A stretch of 64,000 bases of DNA from NCBI GenBank assembly GCA_000283635.1, contig HE613569.1, forward strand, positions 645,501-709,500, written 5' to 3'. Positions 1 through 8,280 of this stretch are shown here, piece by piece. The translations under genes were made by a program, and so were the position numbers. The notes below the pieces were generated by a model that had not been told where the DNA came from, made no database searches, and saw only the letters and a program-made list of their open reading frames with translations. This DNA is from Streptococcus macedonicus ACA-DC 198. Lineage in GTDB: Bacteria > Bacillota > Bacilli > Lactobacillales > Streptococcaceae. The stretch's first letter is position 1, and every line of letters begins with the position of its first letter.

Positions 1-30
1 GTGAAAATTAATGCCCTTTATCGCACATAA
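1..30 (+). CDS. argJ: ArgJ C-terminus (partial)
   Basis: The first ten codons of the window read VKINALYRT and a TAA stop. This is the usual C-terminal end of the bifunctional glutamate N-acetyltransferase/ornithine acetyltransferase ArgJ (typically ...INASYRT). It lies 13 bases before argB, as in argCJBD operons. Only the tail is visible, so the call rests on this short motif plus context. Confidence 0.65.
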   Translation: MKINALYRT

Positions 31-43
31 AGAGAAGAAACAT

Positions 44-778
44 ATGGAAAATATTATTGTGATTAAAATCGGAGGTGTTGCTAGTCAGCACCTTTCGCAA
101 GACTTTATTAATCAAATAAAAAACTGGAAAGAAGCGGGCAAGCAGTTGGTTATCGTTCATGGTGGCGGCTTTGCGATTAACAAATTAATGGAAGACGAGC
201 ACGTGCCTGTTAAGAAAATCAACGGTCTGCGTGTGACAAGCCAATCTGACATGAAGCTTGTTAGCTATGCCTTGTTAAACATCGTTGGAGAAAATTTAGT
301 TAAAAAACTTAACCAGTCGTCTATTGATAGCATTCAACTCTTGTCTGATATTGAAAAAGTCGTTCAGGCTGATTTCTTAGACCAAGAAACTTACGGTTAT
401 GTTGGCAATGTTTCACAAATTCAGACGGAAATCTTGGAAAAAATGTTGGCGAATCAAATGTTACCTGTCCTTGCCTCAATTGGCTATTCTAAAGATGGTG
501 ATATGCTAAATATCAATGCGGATTATCTTGCAACAGCTGTTGCCGTTGCCCTCGGCGCTGAAAAATTAGTCTTGATAACTGATGTTAAAGGTGTTTTGGA
601 AAATGGTGCGGTGCTCGATAGCCTTTCTTCGACAGAATTTCAAGATAAGATTGAGCAAGGAATTATCACAGGAGGCATGATTCCTAAGATTGAATCAGCG
701 GTAAATACCGTTTTAGCAGGTGTTGGTGAGGTATTGATTGGCGACAATCTGGTAACAGGAACTTCAATCATCTGCTAA
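44..778 (+). CDS. argB: Acetylglutamate kinase
   Basis: Phosphorylates N-acetyl-L-glutamate with ATP, the second step of arginine synthesis, in the cytoplasm. The protein begins MENIIVIKIGG, the amino acid kinase phosphate-binding start; the substrate-site motif VHGGGFAIN follows near residue 40, and the late ITGGMIPKI motif (near residue 208) is typical of the C-terminal ATP region. The start at 44 is preferred over an in-frame ATG at 11 because it follows a purine-rich AGAGAAGAA and the homologous N-terminus begins here. At 244 aa it has the usual length. It sits between the argJ end and argD, so it belongs to the arg operon. Confidence 0.95.
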   Translation: MENIIVIKIGGVASQHLSQDFINQIKNWKEAGKQLVIVHGGGFAINKLMEDEHVPVKKINGLRVTSQSDMKLVSYALLNIVGENLVKKLNQSSIDSIQLLSDIEKVVQADFLDQETYGYVGNVSQIQTEILEKMLANQMLPVLASIGYSKDGDMLNINADYLATAVAVALGAEKLVLITDVKGVLENGAVLDSLSSTEFQDKIEQGIITGGMIPKIESAVNTVLAGVGEVLIGDNLVTGTSIIC

Positions 779-803
779 CTCTAGCATGAAAAGGAAGATA
801 ACA

Positions 804-1934
804 ATGACAAAATTATTTAAAAATTATAAACGCGCAGCCGTTGAATTTGTCAAGGCAGAAGGAAATTACCTCTTTGACCAAGACGGCAAGAAATGCCTTG
901 ATTTTTCAACAGGAATCGGCGTAACAAATCTTGGTTTTCACCCAGAAGTAAAAGCTGCTTTGCAAAAACAAGCTGGAGAAATCTGGCACACACCAAACTT
1001 GTACCTTAATTCTTTGCAAGAAGAAGTGGCAGGCAAGTTGATTGGGGAAAAAGATTATCTTGCTTTCTTTGCCAATAGCGGTGCTGAAGCCAATGAAGCT
1101 GCCATTAAAATTGCACGTAAGGCGACTGGCAAGCAAGAAATCATTACTTTTGTTAATTCTTTCCATGGTCGTACTTTTGGGTCAATGTCCGCAACTGGGC
1201 AAGACAAAATCAAGGATGGTTTTGGTGATGTAGTGCCACATTTTAGCTATGCGATTTACAATGATTTAGATAGCGTGAAAAGCTTGGTGACCGATGATAC
1301 TGCCGCTATTATGTTGGAGTTGGTTCAAGGAGAATCAGGTGTTCGTCCAGCTGACAAAGACTTTGTGACAGCATTAAGCGCATTTTGCCAAGAAATAGGT
1401 ATTTTGCTGATTGTTGATGAGGTGCAAACTGGTATGGGACGTACTGGTAAATTGTTCTCATTTGAACATTATGGCATTGAGCCTGATATTTTCACTTTGG
1501 CAAAAGGTCTTGGAAATGGTGTACCAGTCGGTGCCATGTTAGCCAAGGAAAAACTTGGTCTAGCTTTCTCTTACGGTAGCCATGGTTCAACCTTTGGTGG
1601 TAATAAACTTGTCATGTCAGCAGCCTCAAGCGTACTCGATATTATGTTGGCTGACGGTTTCTTACCACAAGCGTTTGACAATGGAAATTACTTGCAAGCT
1701 GAATTGAAGAAAGCTTTGGCTGGTAATGCAAAAGTGACTGATGTTCGTGGTCTCGGTTACATGATTGGGGTTGAAACGACTGAAAACCTTGCCAAATTGG
1801 TCGAAAAAGCACGTGACAAAGGCTTGATTGTCTTGACAGCAGGAATAAATGTCGTTCGTCTCTTGCCACCATTGACCTTGACGAAGGAAGAAATTGATCA
1901 AGGCGTAGCCATTTTGGCGGAGGTTTTTGCGTAA
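804..1934 (+). CDS. argD: Acetylornithine aminotransferase
   Basis: PLP-dependent class III transaminase converting N-acetylglutamate semialdehyde to N-acetylornithine. The sequence shows SGAEANEAAIKIAR near residue 100 (PLP phosphate contacts), the LIVDEVQTGMGRTGK block near residue 210 and TLAKGLGNGVPVGAM, whose lysine is the Schiff-base residue. The start at 804 (MTKLFKNYKRA) follows AAAGGAAG at ideal spacing; an in-frame ATG at 786 has no comparable ribosome site. The product is 376 aa. It is the last gene of the operon and is followed directly by a terminator hairpin. Confidence 0.95.
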   Translation: MTKLFKNYKRAAVEFVKAEGNYLFDQDGKKCLDFSTGIGVTNLGFHPEVKAALQKQAGEIWHTPNLYLNSLQEEVAGKLIGEKDYLAFFANSGAEANEAAIKIARKATGKQEIITFVNSFHGRTFGSMSATGQDKIKDGFGDVVPHFSYAIYNDLDSVKSLVTDDTAAIMLELVQGESGVRPADKDFVTALSAFCQEIGILLIVDEVQTGMGRTGKLFSFEHYGIEPDIFTLAKGLGNGVPVGAMLAKEKLGLAFSYGSHGSTFGGNKLVMSAASSVLDIMLADGFLPQAFDNGNYLQAELKKALAGNAKVTDVRGLGYMIGVETTENLAKLVEKARDKGLIVLTAGINVVRLLPPLTLTKEEIDQGVAILAEVFA

Positions 1935-1941
1935 AAGCTAG

Positions 1942-1974
1942 AGAAGTTGGGAAAGTTTGTCTCAACTTCTTTTT
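1942..1974 (+). terminator. argD operon terminator
   Basis: AGAAGTTG and CAACTTCT form an 8-bp stem around a 13-base loop and run into TTTTT. It starts 8 bases after the argD stop. Confidence 0.8.
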
Positions 1975-1977
1975 AAG

Positions 1978-2018
1978 TTGATAAATTGGTTGAAAATGTA
2001 TATCATTTTCTGAAAATA
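1978..2018 (+). promoter_or_regulatory. Promoter with overlapping CodY-like box
   Basis: TTGATA (1978-1983), a 17-base spacer and TATCAT (2001-2006) form a sigma-A promoter. CATTTTCTGAAAATA at 2004-2018 matches the CodY consensus AATTTTCWGAAAATT at 13 of 15 positions and covers the end of the -10 and the start site. That is a repressing position for the gene at 2033. CodY control is inferred from the motif. Confidence 0.6.
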
Positions 2019-2032
2019 CGAGAGGTAAAAAT

Positions 2033-2590
2033 ATGTCAAAAAATATTTTAATTGTTGCAGGGTATCTCGATTTGAAAAATAATTCTTTAGCCAATAAAAC
2101 GATTTTGGAAGAAGTGAAGAAAGCTTTGCCAAAGGTAGAATTGGACATCTTGAGTGATTTGTATCCTGATTATCAGATTGATGTGGCAGCAGAGCAGTAT
2201 AAATTGCGAAAGGCTGATGTGATTATTTTCCAATACCCATTGTACTGGTATATGACGCCGTCTTTGCTTAATAAATGGATTGAAAAAGTCTTTGTTCACG
2301 GCTTTTCACATGGTTCAACTGGTGATGCTTTGAAAGGAAAATATTGGGTGGCTTCTTTGACAACTGGAGCAGGAGAAGCGACCTATAGTGCAGAATCAGG
2401 CACGACGATTGACGACCTTTTGGCACCAATTCGTTTGACAGCGAAATTAACACAGTTAAATTATGCAGGTCACATTGTCACACATGGTGTTTCTTACTCA
2501 CTTCGAAACGACGCTGACAAAGCACAAAAAATGATCGTAAAATCACAAGAACATGCCCAAAAATTGGTGGCGTTGGTGAATGGTTTGTAG
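2033..2590 (+). CDS. NAD(P)H-dependent oxidoreductase, flavodoxin fold
   Basis: 185-aa protein of the NAD(P)H:quinone reductase/KefF-MdaB type. The N-terminus NILIVAGYLDLKNNSLANK is the usual flavin phosphate-binding start. FQYPLYWYMTPSLLNKWIEKVFVHGF near residues 72-95 is the hallmark active-site/dimer region, followed by a TTGAGEATY loop. It probably reduces quinones or flavins with NAD(P)H in the cytoplasm; the physiological substrate cannot be read from sequence. It stands alone between two terminators, with its own promoter carrying a CodY-like box. Confidence 0.8.
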   Translation: MSKNILIVAGYLDLKNNSLANKTILEEVKKALPKVELDILSDLYPDYQIDVAAEQYKLRKADVIIFQYPLYWYMTPSLLNKWIEKVFVHGFSHGSTGDALKGKYWVASLTTGAGEATYSAESGTTIDDLLAPIRLTAKLTQLNYAGHIVTHGVSYSLRNDADKAQKMIVKSQEHAQKLVALVNGL

Positions 2591-2609
2591 AAGATATTGA
2601 TATTTTAGG

Positions 2610-2638
2610 AACTCGGATTAAATAATCTGAGTTTTTTT
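2610..2638 (+). terminator. Terminator after the oxidoreductase gene
   Basis: AACTCGGATT pairs with AATCTGAGTT (one G-U pair) around a short loop, followed by a run of T. Confidence 0.85.
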
Positions 2639-2673
2639 GACAAAAGTCATAGTCTATTTGACAAATATTTTTT

Positions 2674-2720
2674 TATTTTTGATAACTATCTTTATCAAAA
2701 ATAAAAAACGATGTTATAAT
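2674..2720 (+). promoter_or_regulatory. Promoter with perfect inverted repeat
   Basis: TTATCA (2692-2697), 17 bases and TATAAT (2715-2720). An 11-bp perfect inverted repeat, TATTTTTGATA (2674-2684) and TATCAAAAATA (2693-2703), has its right arm on the -35 box. The position suggests an operator, but the regulator is unknown. Confidence 0.5.
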
Positions 2721-2745
2721 CAAATCAACAAAAGGGAGAAAATTT

Positions 2746-3312
2746 ATGTCTGAAATATCAAAAGAGCGCTTGGTTGCCTTTACGGATGCTGTTCTGGCTA
2801 TCATTATGACCATTTTGGTTTTGGAATTAGAACGTTCATCAGAATTAACATGGTCAGCCTTGTGGGAGTTAAAAACCAACTTTTTTTCCTATGCCATTTC
2901 CTTTTTCTGGCTAGGAACAATGTGGGTCAATATGCACAGAGCTTGGGACAATGTTGAAAAAGTCAATAACCGCTTGGTTTGGATTTCCATGCTTTTGTTG
3001 TTTTTCTCATCATTTTTCCCTTATACGACTTCTTTAGTGGCTAATGATTTTAACAGTTTAGTAGCACAAATTATCTATGGTGGTATTGTTATGCTCGTTT
3101 CTTTCACTAATGTTTGGATGTATTCAGAATTAACCAATGTTGCTACCACAAATGAAGCAGAAGCAGCTACAAGAAGCCATAATAATTGGATGCGTTGGGA
3201 TATTGCTATAAAAGTTATTGGTATGCTATTTAGCATGACCGTTTTCCCACAAGTCATGATGTGGGCTGTACTTTTTACCGCCGTTGTCATCGTTGTCCCA
3301 AGGTCAATTTAA
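2746..3312 (+). CDS. TMEM175-family membrane protein (DUF1211)
   Basis: 188-aa integral membrane protein. The N-terminus RLVAFTDAVLAIIMTILVLEL closely fits the TMEM175 pore-helix signature (FSDAV...T, here FTDAV). Further hydrophobic helices lie near residues 45-60, 82-98, 105-122 and 155-185. Family members form potassium-permeable channels in the cytoplasmic membrane. The role here is inferred only from family. AAAGGGAGA precedes the start. It is a single-gene unit, convergent with thiT. Confidence 0.75.
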   Translation: MSEISKERLVAFTDAVLAIIMTILVLELERSSELTWSALWELKTNFFSYAISFFWLGTMWVNMHRAWDNVEKVNNRLVWISMLLLFFSSFFPYTTSLVANDFNSLVAQIIYGGIVMLVSFTNVWMYSELTNVATTNEAEAATRSHNNWMRWDIAIKVIGMLFSMTVFPQVMMWAVLFTAVVIVVPRSI

Positions 3313-3338
3313 AAAACACGCTACAAACGTGTTTTTTT
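3311..3338. terminator. Bidirectional terminator
   Basis: AAAAAACACG - CTACAAA - CGTGTTTTTTT: symmetric A-tract/T-tract hairpin between the convergent TMEM175 and thiT genes, usable from both sides. Confidence 0.8.
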
Positions 3339-3341
3339 GTT

Positions 3342-3908
3342 TTATCTCTTAACTAAGAAAAGTTTTCCTTGTGTCGGAATGATAATAGCTAGCGCTAAAA
3401 TAACGAAAATCAAGGTTAACAGCCCAGCTGTTCCGTTAACGGTGAATGAATACCAATAAGGCGACATTCCTTTTGGCGCATAACTTCCCCAGAAAATAAA
3501 GCCAGCGACGAAATGCCAAAAATAGCGGACAAAGACAGCTAAGATAGCACCACCTGTCGCGTAAAATAAAGCACGTCCTTTATTGTCCTTGGCAAGAGCA
3601 TTTTGAAAAGAAATAGTAAAAATACCAGCTAAGCCCATGGAAACAAAGGCAACGATGTATTCAATAAGCACTTGTGATAAGGTTAAATACCACACTTTAC
3701 CAAGGATAAAATGCAGTAAGCCCCAAATTAGCCCAGCCAATACGCCATATTTTGTGCCACGACGTAGCGCAAAGAGGACCAAGGGAATAGCTCCAAACGA
3801 CGGTGTGAACCAGCTTGCAAAATCTGGAATGTAAGATAAAGCCATGGCTAAAGCAGCTACTAAAGCTGTTTCAATCAAAGCAGACAGTTGAGAATTTTTT
3901 GACGACAT
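3342..3908 (-). CDS. thiT: Thiamine transporter S-component ThiT
   Basis: Substrate-binding membrane subunit (S component) of an energy-coupling-factor transporter for thiamine. 188 aa, about six hydrophobic segments; the family features visible are AMALSYIPDF near residue 25, LRRGTKYGVLAGLIWGLLHF near residues 50-70, and a late SPYWYSFTVNGTAG motif. The start at 3908 (MSSKNSQL) follows AAAGGAGC; a possible upstream ATG lies before that ribosome site and is rejected. A TPP riboswitch in the leader supports thiamine as the substrate. The ECF energizing subunits are not in this window. Confidence 0.92.
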   Translation of the reverse strand: MSSKNSQLSALIETALVAALAMALSYIPDFASWFTPSFGAIPLVLFALRRGTKYGVLAGLIWGLLHFILGKVWYLTLSQVLIEYIVAFVSMGLAGIFTISFQNALAKDNKGRALFYATGGAILAVFVRYFWHFVAGFIFWGSYAPKGMSPYWYSFTVNGTAGLLTLIFVILALAIIIPTQGKLFLVKR

Positions 3909-3997
3909 AGATAAAAGCTCCTTTTGATACAAAGGAGCTTTTAATTTCTGATAATCTGTGCAATGATATTCAAAACAAAGTTTAAAACGGTCATGTC

Positions 3998-4074
3998 ACA
4001 ATCCCTACGCTCGTACTAACGAGATCAGGTTATCAGGATTTCGCAAATGCGATCTCAGCCAGAGGCACTCCTTT
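3998..4074 (-). promoter_or_regulatory. TPP riboswitch (THI element)
   Basis: On the minus strand the leader reads GGAGTGCC...CTGAGATCGC...ACCTGATCT...GAGCGTAGGGA. These are the conserved thi-box blocks (CUGAGA pyrimidine sensor; ACCUGAUCU and GCGUAGGGA in the pyrophosphate sensor arm). It lies about 90 bases upstream of thiT and should lower thiT expression when thiamine pyrophosphate is abundant. Confidence 0.93.
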
Positions 4075-4092
4075 GTGAATCTAATTTCTTAT

Positions 4093-4122
4093 AGTCTAGC
4101 ATGAAAGAAAGTTTCTTGTCAA
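4093..4122 (-). promoter_or_regulatory. thiT promoter
   Basis: On the minus strand TTGACA (4117-4122) and TAGACT (4093-4098) are separated by 18 bases, just upstream of the TPP riboswitch. Confidence 0.6.
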
Positions 4123-4176
4123 GCTTAGTTTTCATGCTTTTTGAAAATTATCACATATTTTCAAAATTGGCTCAGA

Positions 4177-5139
4177 CTAGAGACCATAATTGTAATCATC
4201 ATCTTGCATGGCTTCAACAGAACCAAGGAGATAACCATTTCCAACCTGACTAAAGAAATCGTGATTAGATGTTCCTGTTGAAATACCGTTCATGACAATA
4301 GGGTTAACGTCGTTAGCAGTATCTGGGAAAAGTGGATCTTGCCCCAGATTCATCAGAGCTTTATTGGCGTTGTAGCGCAAGAATGTCAACACTTCATCAG
4401 TCCAACCAACACCGTCATACAGCGATTTGGTATAATTTTCCTCATTTTCGTAAAGTTGATAAAGTAAATCATACATCCACTCACGAAAACTGTCTTGTTC
4501 TTCTTCAGACAATTCATTGAAACCAAGTTGGAATTTATAGCCAATGTAAGTGCCGTGAACAGATTCATCACGGATAATCAATTTGATAATTTCAGCAACG
4601 TTTGCCAATTTGTTATTGCCAAGATAATAAAGTGGTGTGAAAAATCCTGAATAGAAGAGGAAAGTTTCTAGGAAAGTAGAGGCAACTTTCTTTTGCAACG
4701 CATCCCCATTTTCATAAATATCATTGATGATTTTTGCCTTTTTTTGCAGGTAGTTATTGCTATTTGTCCATTCAAAAATGGCTTCAATTTCAGATTTTGT
4801 GTTAAGCGTTGAAAAAATAGAGGAATAAGATTTGGCATGAACTGACTCCATGAATTGAATGTTATTCAGAACAGCTTCCTCATGAGGTGTTCTGACGTCC
4901 GCACGAATCGCTTCAACGCCAGATTCAGATTGCATGGTATCTAGCAAAGTTAATCCGCCAAAGACTTTTCCGACAAGGTCTTTTTCCTCGGCTGACAATT
5001 TACGCCAATCATCAAGGTCATTTGATAACGGAATACGTGTATCAAGCCAAAATTGCTCCGTCAACTTTTCCCAAGTTGATTTATCAATGATGTCTTCAAT
5101 CTCATTCCAATTAATGGCTTCATAATAAGTTTGTGACAT
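4177..5139 (-). CDS. nrdF: Class Ib ribonucleotide reductase beta subunit
   Basis: 320-aa radical-generating subunit that supports NrdE in reducing ribonucleotides. Metal ligands are visible in the DTMQSESG region near residue 67, in NIQFMESVHAKSYS near residues 92-106 (ExxH) and in IIRDESVHGTYIGY near residues 186-200 (ExxH); the tyrosine in HAKSYSSIF is the likely radical site. A well-placed TAGGAG precedes the start. It is separated from nrdE by 578 bases of non-coding DNA, which is unusual for an nrdHEF-type operon. No nrdI (flavodoxin partner) is present next to it. Confidence 0.95.
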   Translation of the reverse strand: MSQTYYEAINWNEIEDIIDKSTWEKLTEQFWLDTRIPLSNDLDDWRKLSAEEKDLVGKVFGGLTLLDTMQSESGVEAIRADVRTPHEEAVLNNIQFMESVHAKSYSSIFSTLNTKSEIEAIFEWTNSNNYLQKKAKIINDIYENGDALQKKVASTFLETFLFYSGFFTPLYYLGNNKLANVAEIIKLIIRDESVHGTYIGYKFQLGFNELSEEEQDSFREWMYDLLYQLYENEENYTKSLYDGVGWTDEVLTFLRYNANKALMNLGQDPLFPDTANDVNPIVMNGISTGTSNHDFFSQVGNGYLLGSVEAMQDDDYNYGL

Positions 5140-5233
5140 TTATATTCTCCTAAAAGTGATTAAGAAAGCCAGCCAAACGACTGGGATTTCAGAAATAGTA
5201 TTTAAATTTTTAAGATTGTTTTTTTCCATGGAG

Positions 5234-5262
5234 TAAGCTAACCTAGCAAGGTATTTTGTCAA
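5234..5262 (-). promoter_or_regulatory. Possible nrdF promoter
   Basis: On the minus strand TTGACA lies at 5257-5262. A TAGCTT about 16 bases downstream is only a weak -10. It would let nrdF be transcribed separately from nrdHE. Confidence 0.35.
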
Positions 5263-5390
5263 GAGTGAAAGTTACCCCAATGTTAACATCTTTTTGAATT
5301 CCTAAGCGAAAGTAGTTACTGCTTTGATTTTAGTTTTTGTAGAACAAGGACAAGTTTTCTAATCATGAATTACTAACAGCCGTTTACGGC

Positions 5391-5712
5391 AACGCGTCAA
5401 TAAGCAAGCCGATTTGTTAAAGTGAATATTGTCTTGTTCATGTTTAACAGTACACAAATCAAAGTTACGCCACGTAATTAATCGACTCGATACTAGCCGA
5501 TTAATGGAGTTGTAAGTGAGTTAGCCATTTCGCTATAACGTTTGCCGTCTTGCTATTAGGTTTTGCAGAGACAAATCCAAGTGTTCGATAAGTCACGACA
5601 TAGAACCAAATGACTCAATAATAATCATTTGGTAAAGTTAGTCAGTGAACTAGGCAAACTGCCATAGTGATTGCGGTCTTGTTATTAGGTCCTTTAGGAC
5701 TAATAACAAGTG
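5391..5712. repeat. Degenerate ~125-bp repeats with hairpins in the nrdE-nrdF spacer
   Basis: The 5140-5717 gap has no gene. It contains two clear and one weaker copy of a degenerate unit: CCGTCTTGCTATTAGG at 5545-5560 recurs as CGGTCTTGTTATTAGG at 5674-5689 (129 bases on), and a weaker copy has GTCTTGTTCATGTTTA near 5431. Each clear copy also has an upstream hairpin with a similar loop (ACTCGATACTA, ACTCAATAATA) but a different stem: TTAATCG/CGATTAA at 5478-5504 and ACCAAATGA/TCATTTGGT at 5605-5633. The last copy ends in a 14-bp stem at 5678-5710 (CTTGTTATTAG...CTAATAACAAG). Stem change with loop conservation suggests function as RNA; the role is unknown. Confidence 0.55.
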
Positions 5713-5717
5713 TTCAG

Positions 5718-7877
5718 TTAAATCACACAGCTTTCGCATTGGTTTGAGCCGACTTCATCACCGTCATCGGTAAAGGTACGGATGTAGTAGATTGATTTAA
5801 TGCCTTTATTAAAAGCGTAATGGCGCAGGATAGACAGGTCACGAGTGGTTTGTTTGCTTTGCGTTTTCCATTCATAGAGGCCTTGCGGAATATCGCTGCG
5901 CAAAAAGAGCGTTAGTGACAATCCTTGGTCAACGTGTTCAGTCGCCGCTGCATAAACATCAATGACTTTTCGCATATCCATATCATAAGCAGAAGTGTAA
6001 TAAGGAATAGTATCTGTCGATAAACCAGCAGCTGGGTAATAAATCTTACCAATTTTCTTTTCCTGACGTTCTTCAATACGTTGCGTAATCGGGTGAAGCG
6101 ACGCAGAAACATCATTAATGTAAGAAATAGAACCATTTGGAGCAACTGCTAGACGATTTTGGTGGTAAAGTCCGTCTGTCATCACAGCATCGCGGAGTTT
6201 AGCCCAATCCTCACCGCTTGGAATAAAATGTTCTGCAAAGAGTTCTTTCACACGGTCAGATTTTGGAATAAATTCACCTGTAATGTATTTATCAAAGTAG
6301 CTTCCGTCAGCGTATTTTGAGTTTTCAAAACCTACAAATGTTTGCTGACGTTCACGAGCGATATGATTTGATTCCACCAAAGTCCAATAATTCATTAACA
6401 TAAAGTAAATATTGGTAAATTCAATGGATTCTGGGCTACCATAATGAATGTGGTGTTGAGCTAGGAAGGTATGAAGGCCCATAGCACCAAGTCCAAAGGT
6501 ATGCGCTTGTTCGTTGCCATGCTTGATTGTTGGCACAGCTTCAATAGATGAGGTGTCTGAAACAAAAGTCAAGGCGCGTGTCATGGCTTTGATAGAACGT
6601 CCAAAATCAGGTGAAGTCATCATATTAACCACATTTGTTGAGCCCAAATTACATGAAATATCAGTTCCCATTTTGACAAATTCTTGAGCGTCGTTAATCA
6701 CGCTAGGGGTTTGAACCTGAAGCACTTCTGAACAAAGATTTGACATGATAATTTTACCGTCAATTGGATTGGTACGATTAGCCGTATCAATATTGACCAC
6801 ATAAGGGTAACCAGATTCTTGTTGTAATTTCGAAATTTCAGTTTCCAAATCACGTGCTTTAATTTTGGTTTTGACGATATTTGGGTTAGCAACCATTTTG
6901 TCATATTCAGCCGTAATATCAACATAGCTATAAGGCACGCCGTATTCACGCTCAACACTATATGGGCTAAAGAGATACATCTCTTCGTTATTGCGAGCCA
7001 ATTCGTAAAATTTATCAGGTACGGTGATACCAAGAGAGAGCGTTTTGACACGGATTTTTTCGTCAGCATTTTCTTTTTTGGTTGATAGGAATGCCATGAT
7101 ATCTGGGTGGAAAACATCAAGGTAAACAGCACCAGCTCCTTGACGTTGCCCCAGTTGGTTAGAATATGAAAAACTATCTTCAAAGAGCTTCATGACAGGA
7201 ACAACACCAGAAGCTGCCCCTTCATAACCCTTGATAGGAGCGCCAGCCTCACGTAGATTTGAAAGACTGATACCAACACCCCCACCAATACGGGACAATT
7301 GTAGCGCCGAATTGATAGAACGCCCAATCGAATTCATATCGTCAGTTACTGAAATGAGAAAACAAGAGACGAATTCACCACGGCGACTGCGACCAGCATT
7401 TAAAAAGGAAGGTGTAGCAGGTTGATAGCGTTGATGAATCATTTCAGTTGCCAAATCACGTGCCAATTCTTCATTACCATCAGCAAAATAAAGAGCGTTA
7501 AAGAGGATACGGTCTTCAATACTTTCAAGATAATATTTACCGTCATTTGTCTTTAAAGCATATTGCTGATAAAACTTATAGGCAGCCATGAAAGACTTAA
7601 AACGAAATCTTTGCGCTTGCAAATCCTTAGCCAAACTTTCAATAAAATCTGGCGTATATTTGCTGATAAATTCTGATTCGATATAATCATTGTCAATCAA
7701 ATAGTTGATTTTATCAATAATCGTGTCAAAAGCCATTGAATTTGGAATGACATTTTCACGAAAGAAAGCTCTAAGAGCTTCTTTATCTTTATTAAGAGGA
7801 ATTTGTCCATTCACAGGACGGTTAATTTCATTATTAAGGCGAAAATAAGAGACATCGCCGAGATTTTTTAGACTCAT
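5718..7877 (-). CDS. nrdE: Class Ib ribonucleotide reductase alpha subunit
   Basis: 719-aa catalytic subunit reducing ribonucleoside diphosphates to deoxy forms. Visible features: ATPSFLNAGR and the CFLISVTDD region near residues 165-185 (active-site cysteine), the NLCSEV motif near 385, GLGAMGLHTF, the radical-transfer region, and the C-terminal NQCESCVI with the redox pair that exchanges electrons with NrdH. The start at 7877 (MSLKNLGDVSYF) matches the family N-terminus; an in-frame TTG at 7892 is possible but less likely. The nearest strong ribosome site (AAAGGAG) is about 35 bases upstream, so the start region is slightly unusual. It follows nrdH on the same strand. Confidence 0.95.
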   Translation of the reverse strand: MSLKNLGDVSYFRLNNEINRPVNGQIPLNKDKEALRAFFRENVIPNSMAFDTIIDKINYLIDNDYIESEFISKYTPDFIESLAKDLQAQRFRFKSFMAAYKFYQQYALKTNDGKYYLESIEDRILFNALYFADGNEELARDLATEMIHQRYQPATPSFLNAGRSRRGEFVSCFLISVTDDMNSIGRSINSALQLSRIGGGVGISLSNLREAGAPIKGYEGAASGVVPVMKLFEDSFSYSNQLGQRQGAGAVYLDVFHPDIMAFLSTKKENADEKIRVKTLSLGITVPDKFYELARNNEEMYLFSPYSVEREYGVPYSYVDITAEYDKMVANPNIVKTKIKARDLETEISKLQQESGYPYVVNIDTANRTNPIDGKIIMSNLCSEVLQVQTPSVINDAQEFVKMGTDISCNLGSTNVVNMMTSPDFGRSIKAMTRALTFVSDTSSIEAVPTIKHGNEQAHTFGLGAMGLHTFLAQHHIHYGSPESIEFTNIYFMLMNYWTLVESNHIARERQQTFVGFENSKYADGSYFDKYITGEFIPKSDRVKELFAEHFIPSGEDWAKLRDAVMTDGLYHQNRLAVAPNGSISYINDVSASLHPITQRIEERQEKKIGKIYYPAAGLSTDTIPYYTSAYDMDMRKVIDVYAAATEHVDQGLSLTLFLRSDIPQGLYEWKTQSKQTTRDLSILRHYAFNKGIKSIYYIRTFTDDGDEVGSNQCESCVI

Positions 7878-7954
7878 AAAGTAAGATACCAACGCTCATT
7901 AATTGAAGCGTGGTAACTCCTTTCTAATTTTAATAATAGTTAATAATAGAAGGT

Positions 7955-8182
7955 TTAGATAATTTCTTTTAATTTTGCAGGTTGAAAGCCAGAAAAAATA
8001 ATGTCACCTGCTTTAACGACTGGCGCAGCAGAGAAGCCAAGGTCTTTTACGTAATCAATCATATCAGGGCGTTCGTCAATGTTGATTTCTTGGTAATCAG
8101 CTCCCTCTTTATCCAAGAGTTTTTTTGTCATTTTGCACTGCATACAGTTATTTTTTGAAAAAATTATGATTTTATTAGCCAT
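7955..8182 (-). CDS. nrdH: Glutaredoxin-like NrdH-redoxin
   Basis: 75-aa thioredoxin-fold electron donor for NrdE. It has the redox pair C13-M-Q-C16, the cis-proline loop SAAPVV near residue 52 and the C-terminal FSGFQPAKL typical of NrdH. A strong AGGAGG ribosome site lies 8 bases before the ATG. First gene of the minus-strand nrdHE unit, downstream of the NrdR boxes. Confidence 0.95.
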   Translation of the reverse strand: MANKIIIFSKNNCMQCKMTKKLLDKEGADYQEINIDERPDMIDYVKDLGFSAAPVVKAGDIIFSGFQPAKLKEII

Positions 8183-8233
8183 TAGGGCATCCTCCTAAAA
8201 AATATTTCCTTATGGAAAACTCATTGTTCATTT

Positions 8234-8262
8234 AGAATAACCAAAATTAGTCAAAAAATCAA
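8234..8262 (-). promoter_or_regulatory. nrdHE promoter
   Basis: On the minus strand TTGATT (8257-8262), 17-base spacer, TATTCT (8234-8239). The NrdR boxes lie 19 bases upstream of the -35. Confidence 0.6.
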
Positions 8263-8280
8263 GAAATATCTCTCGAAAAA

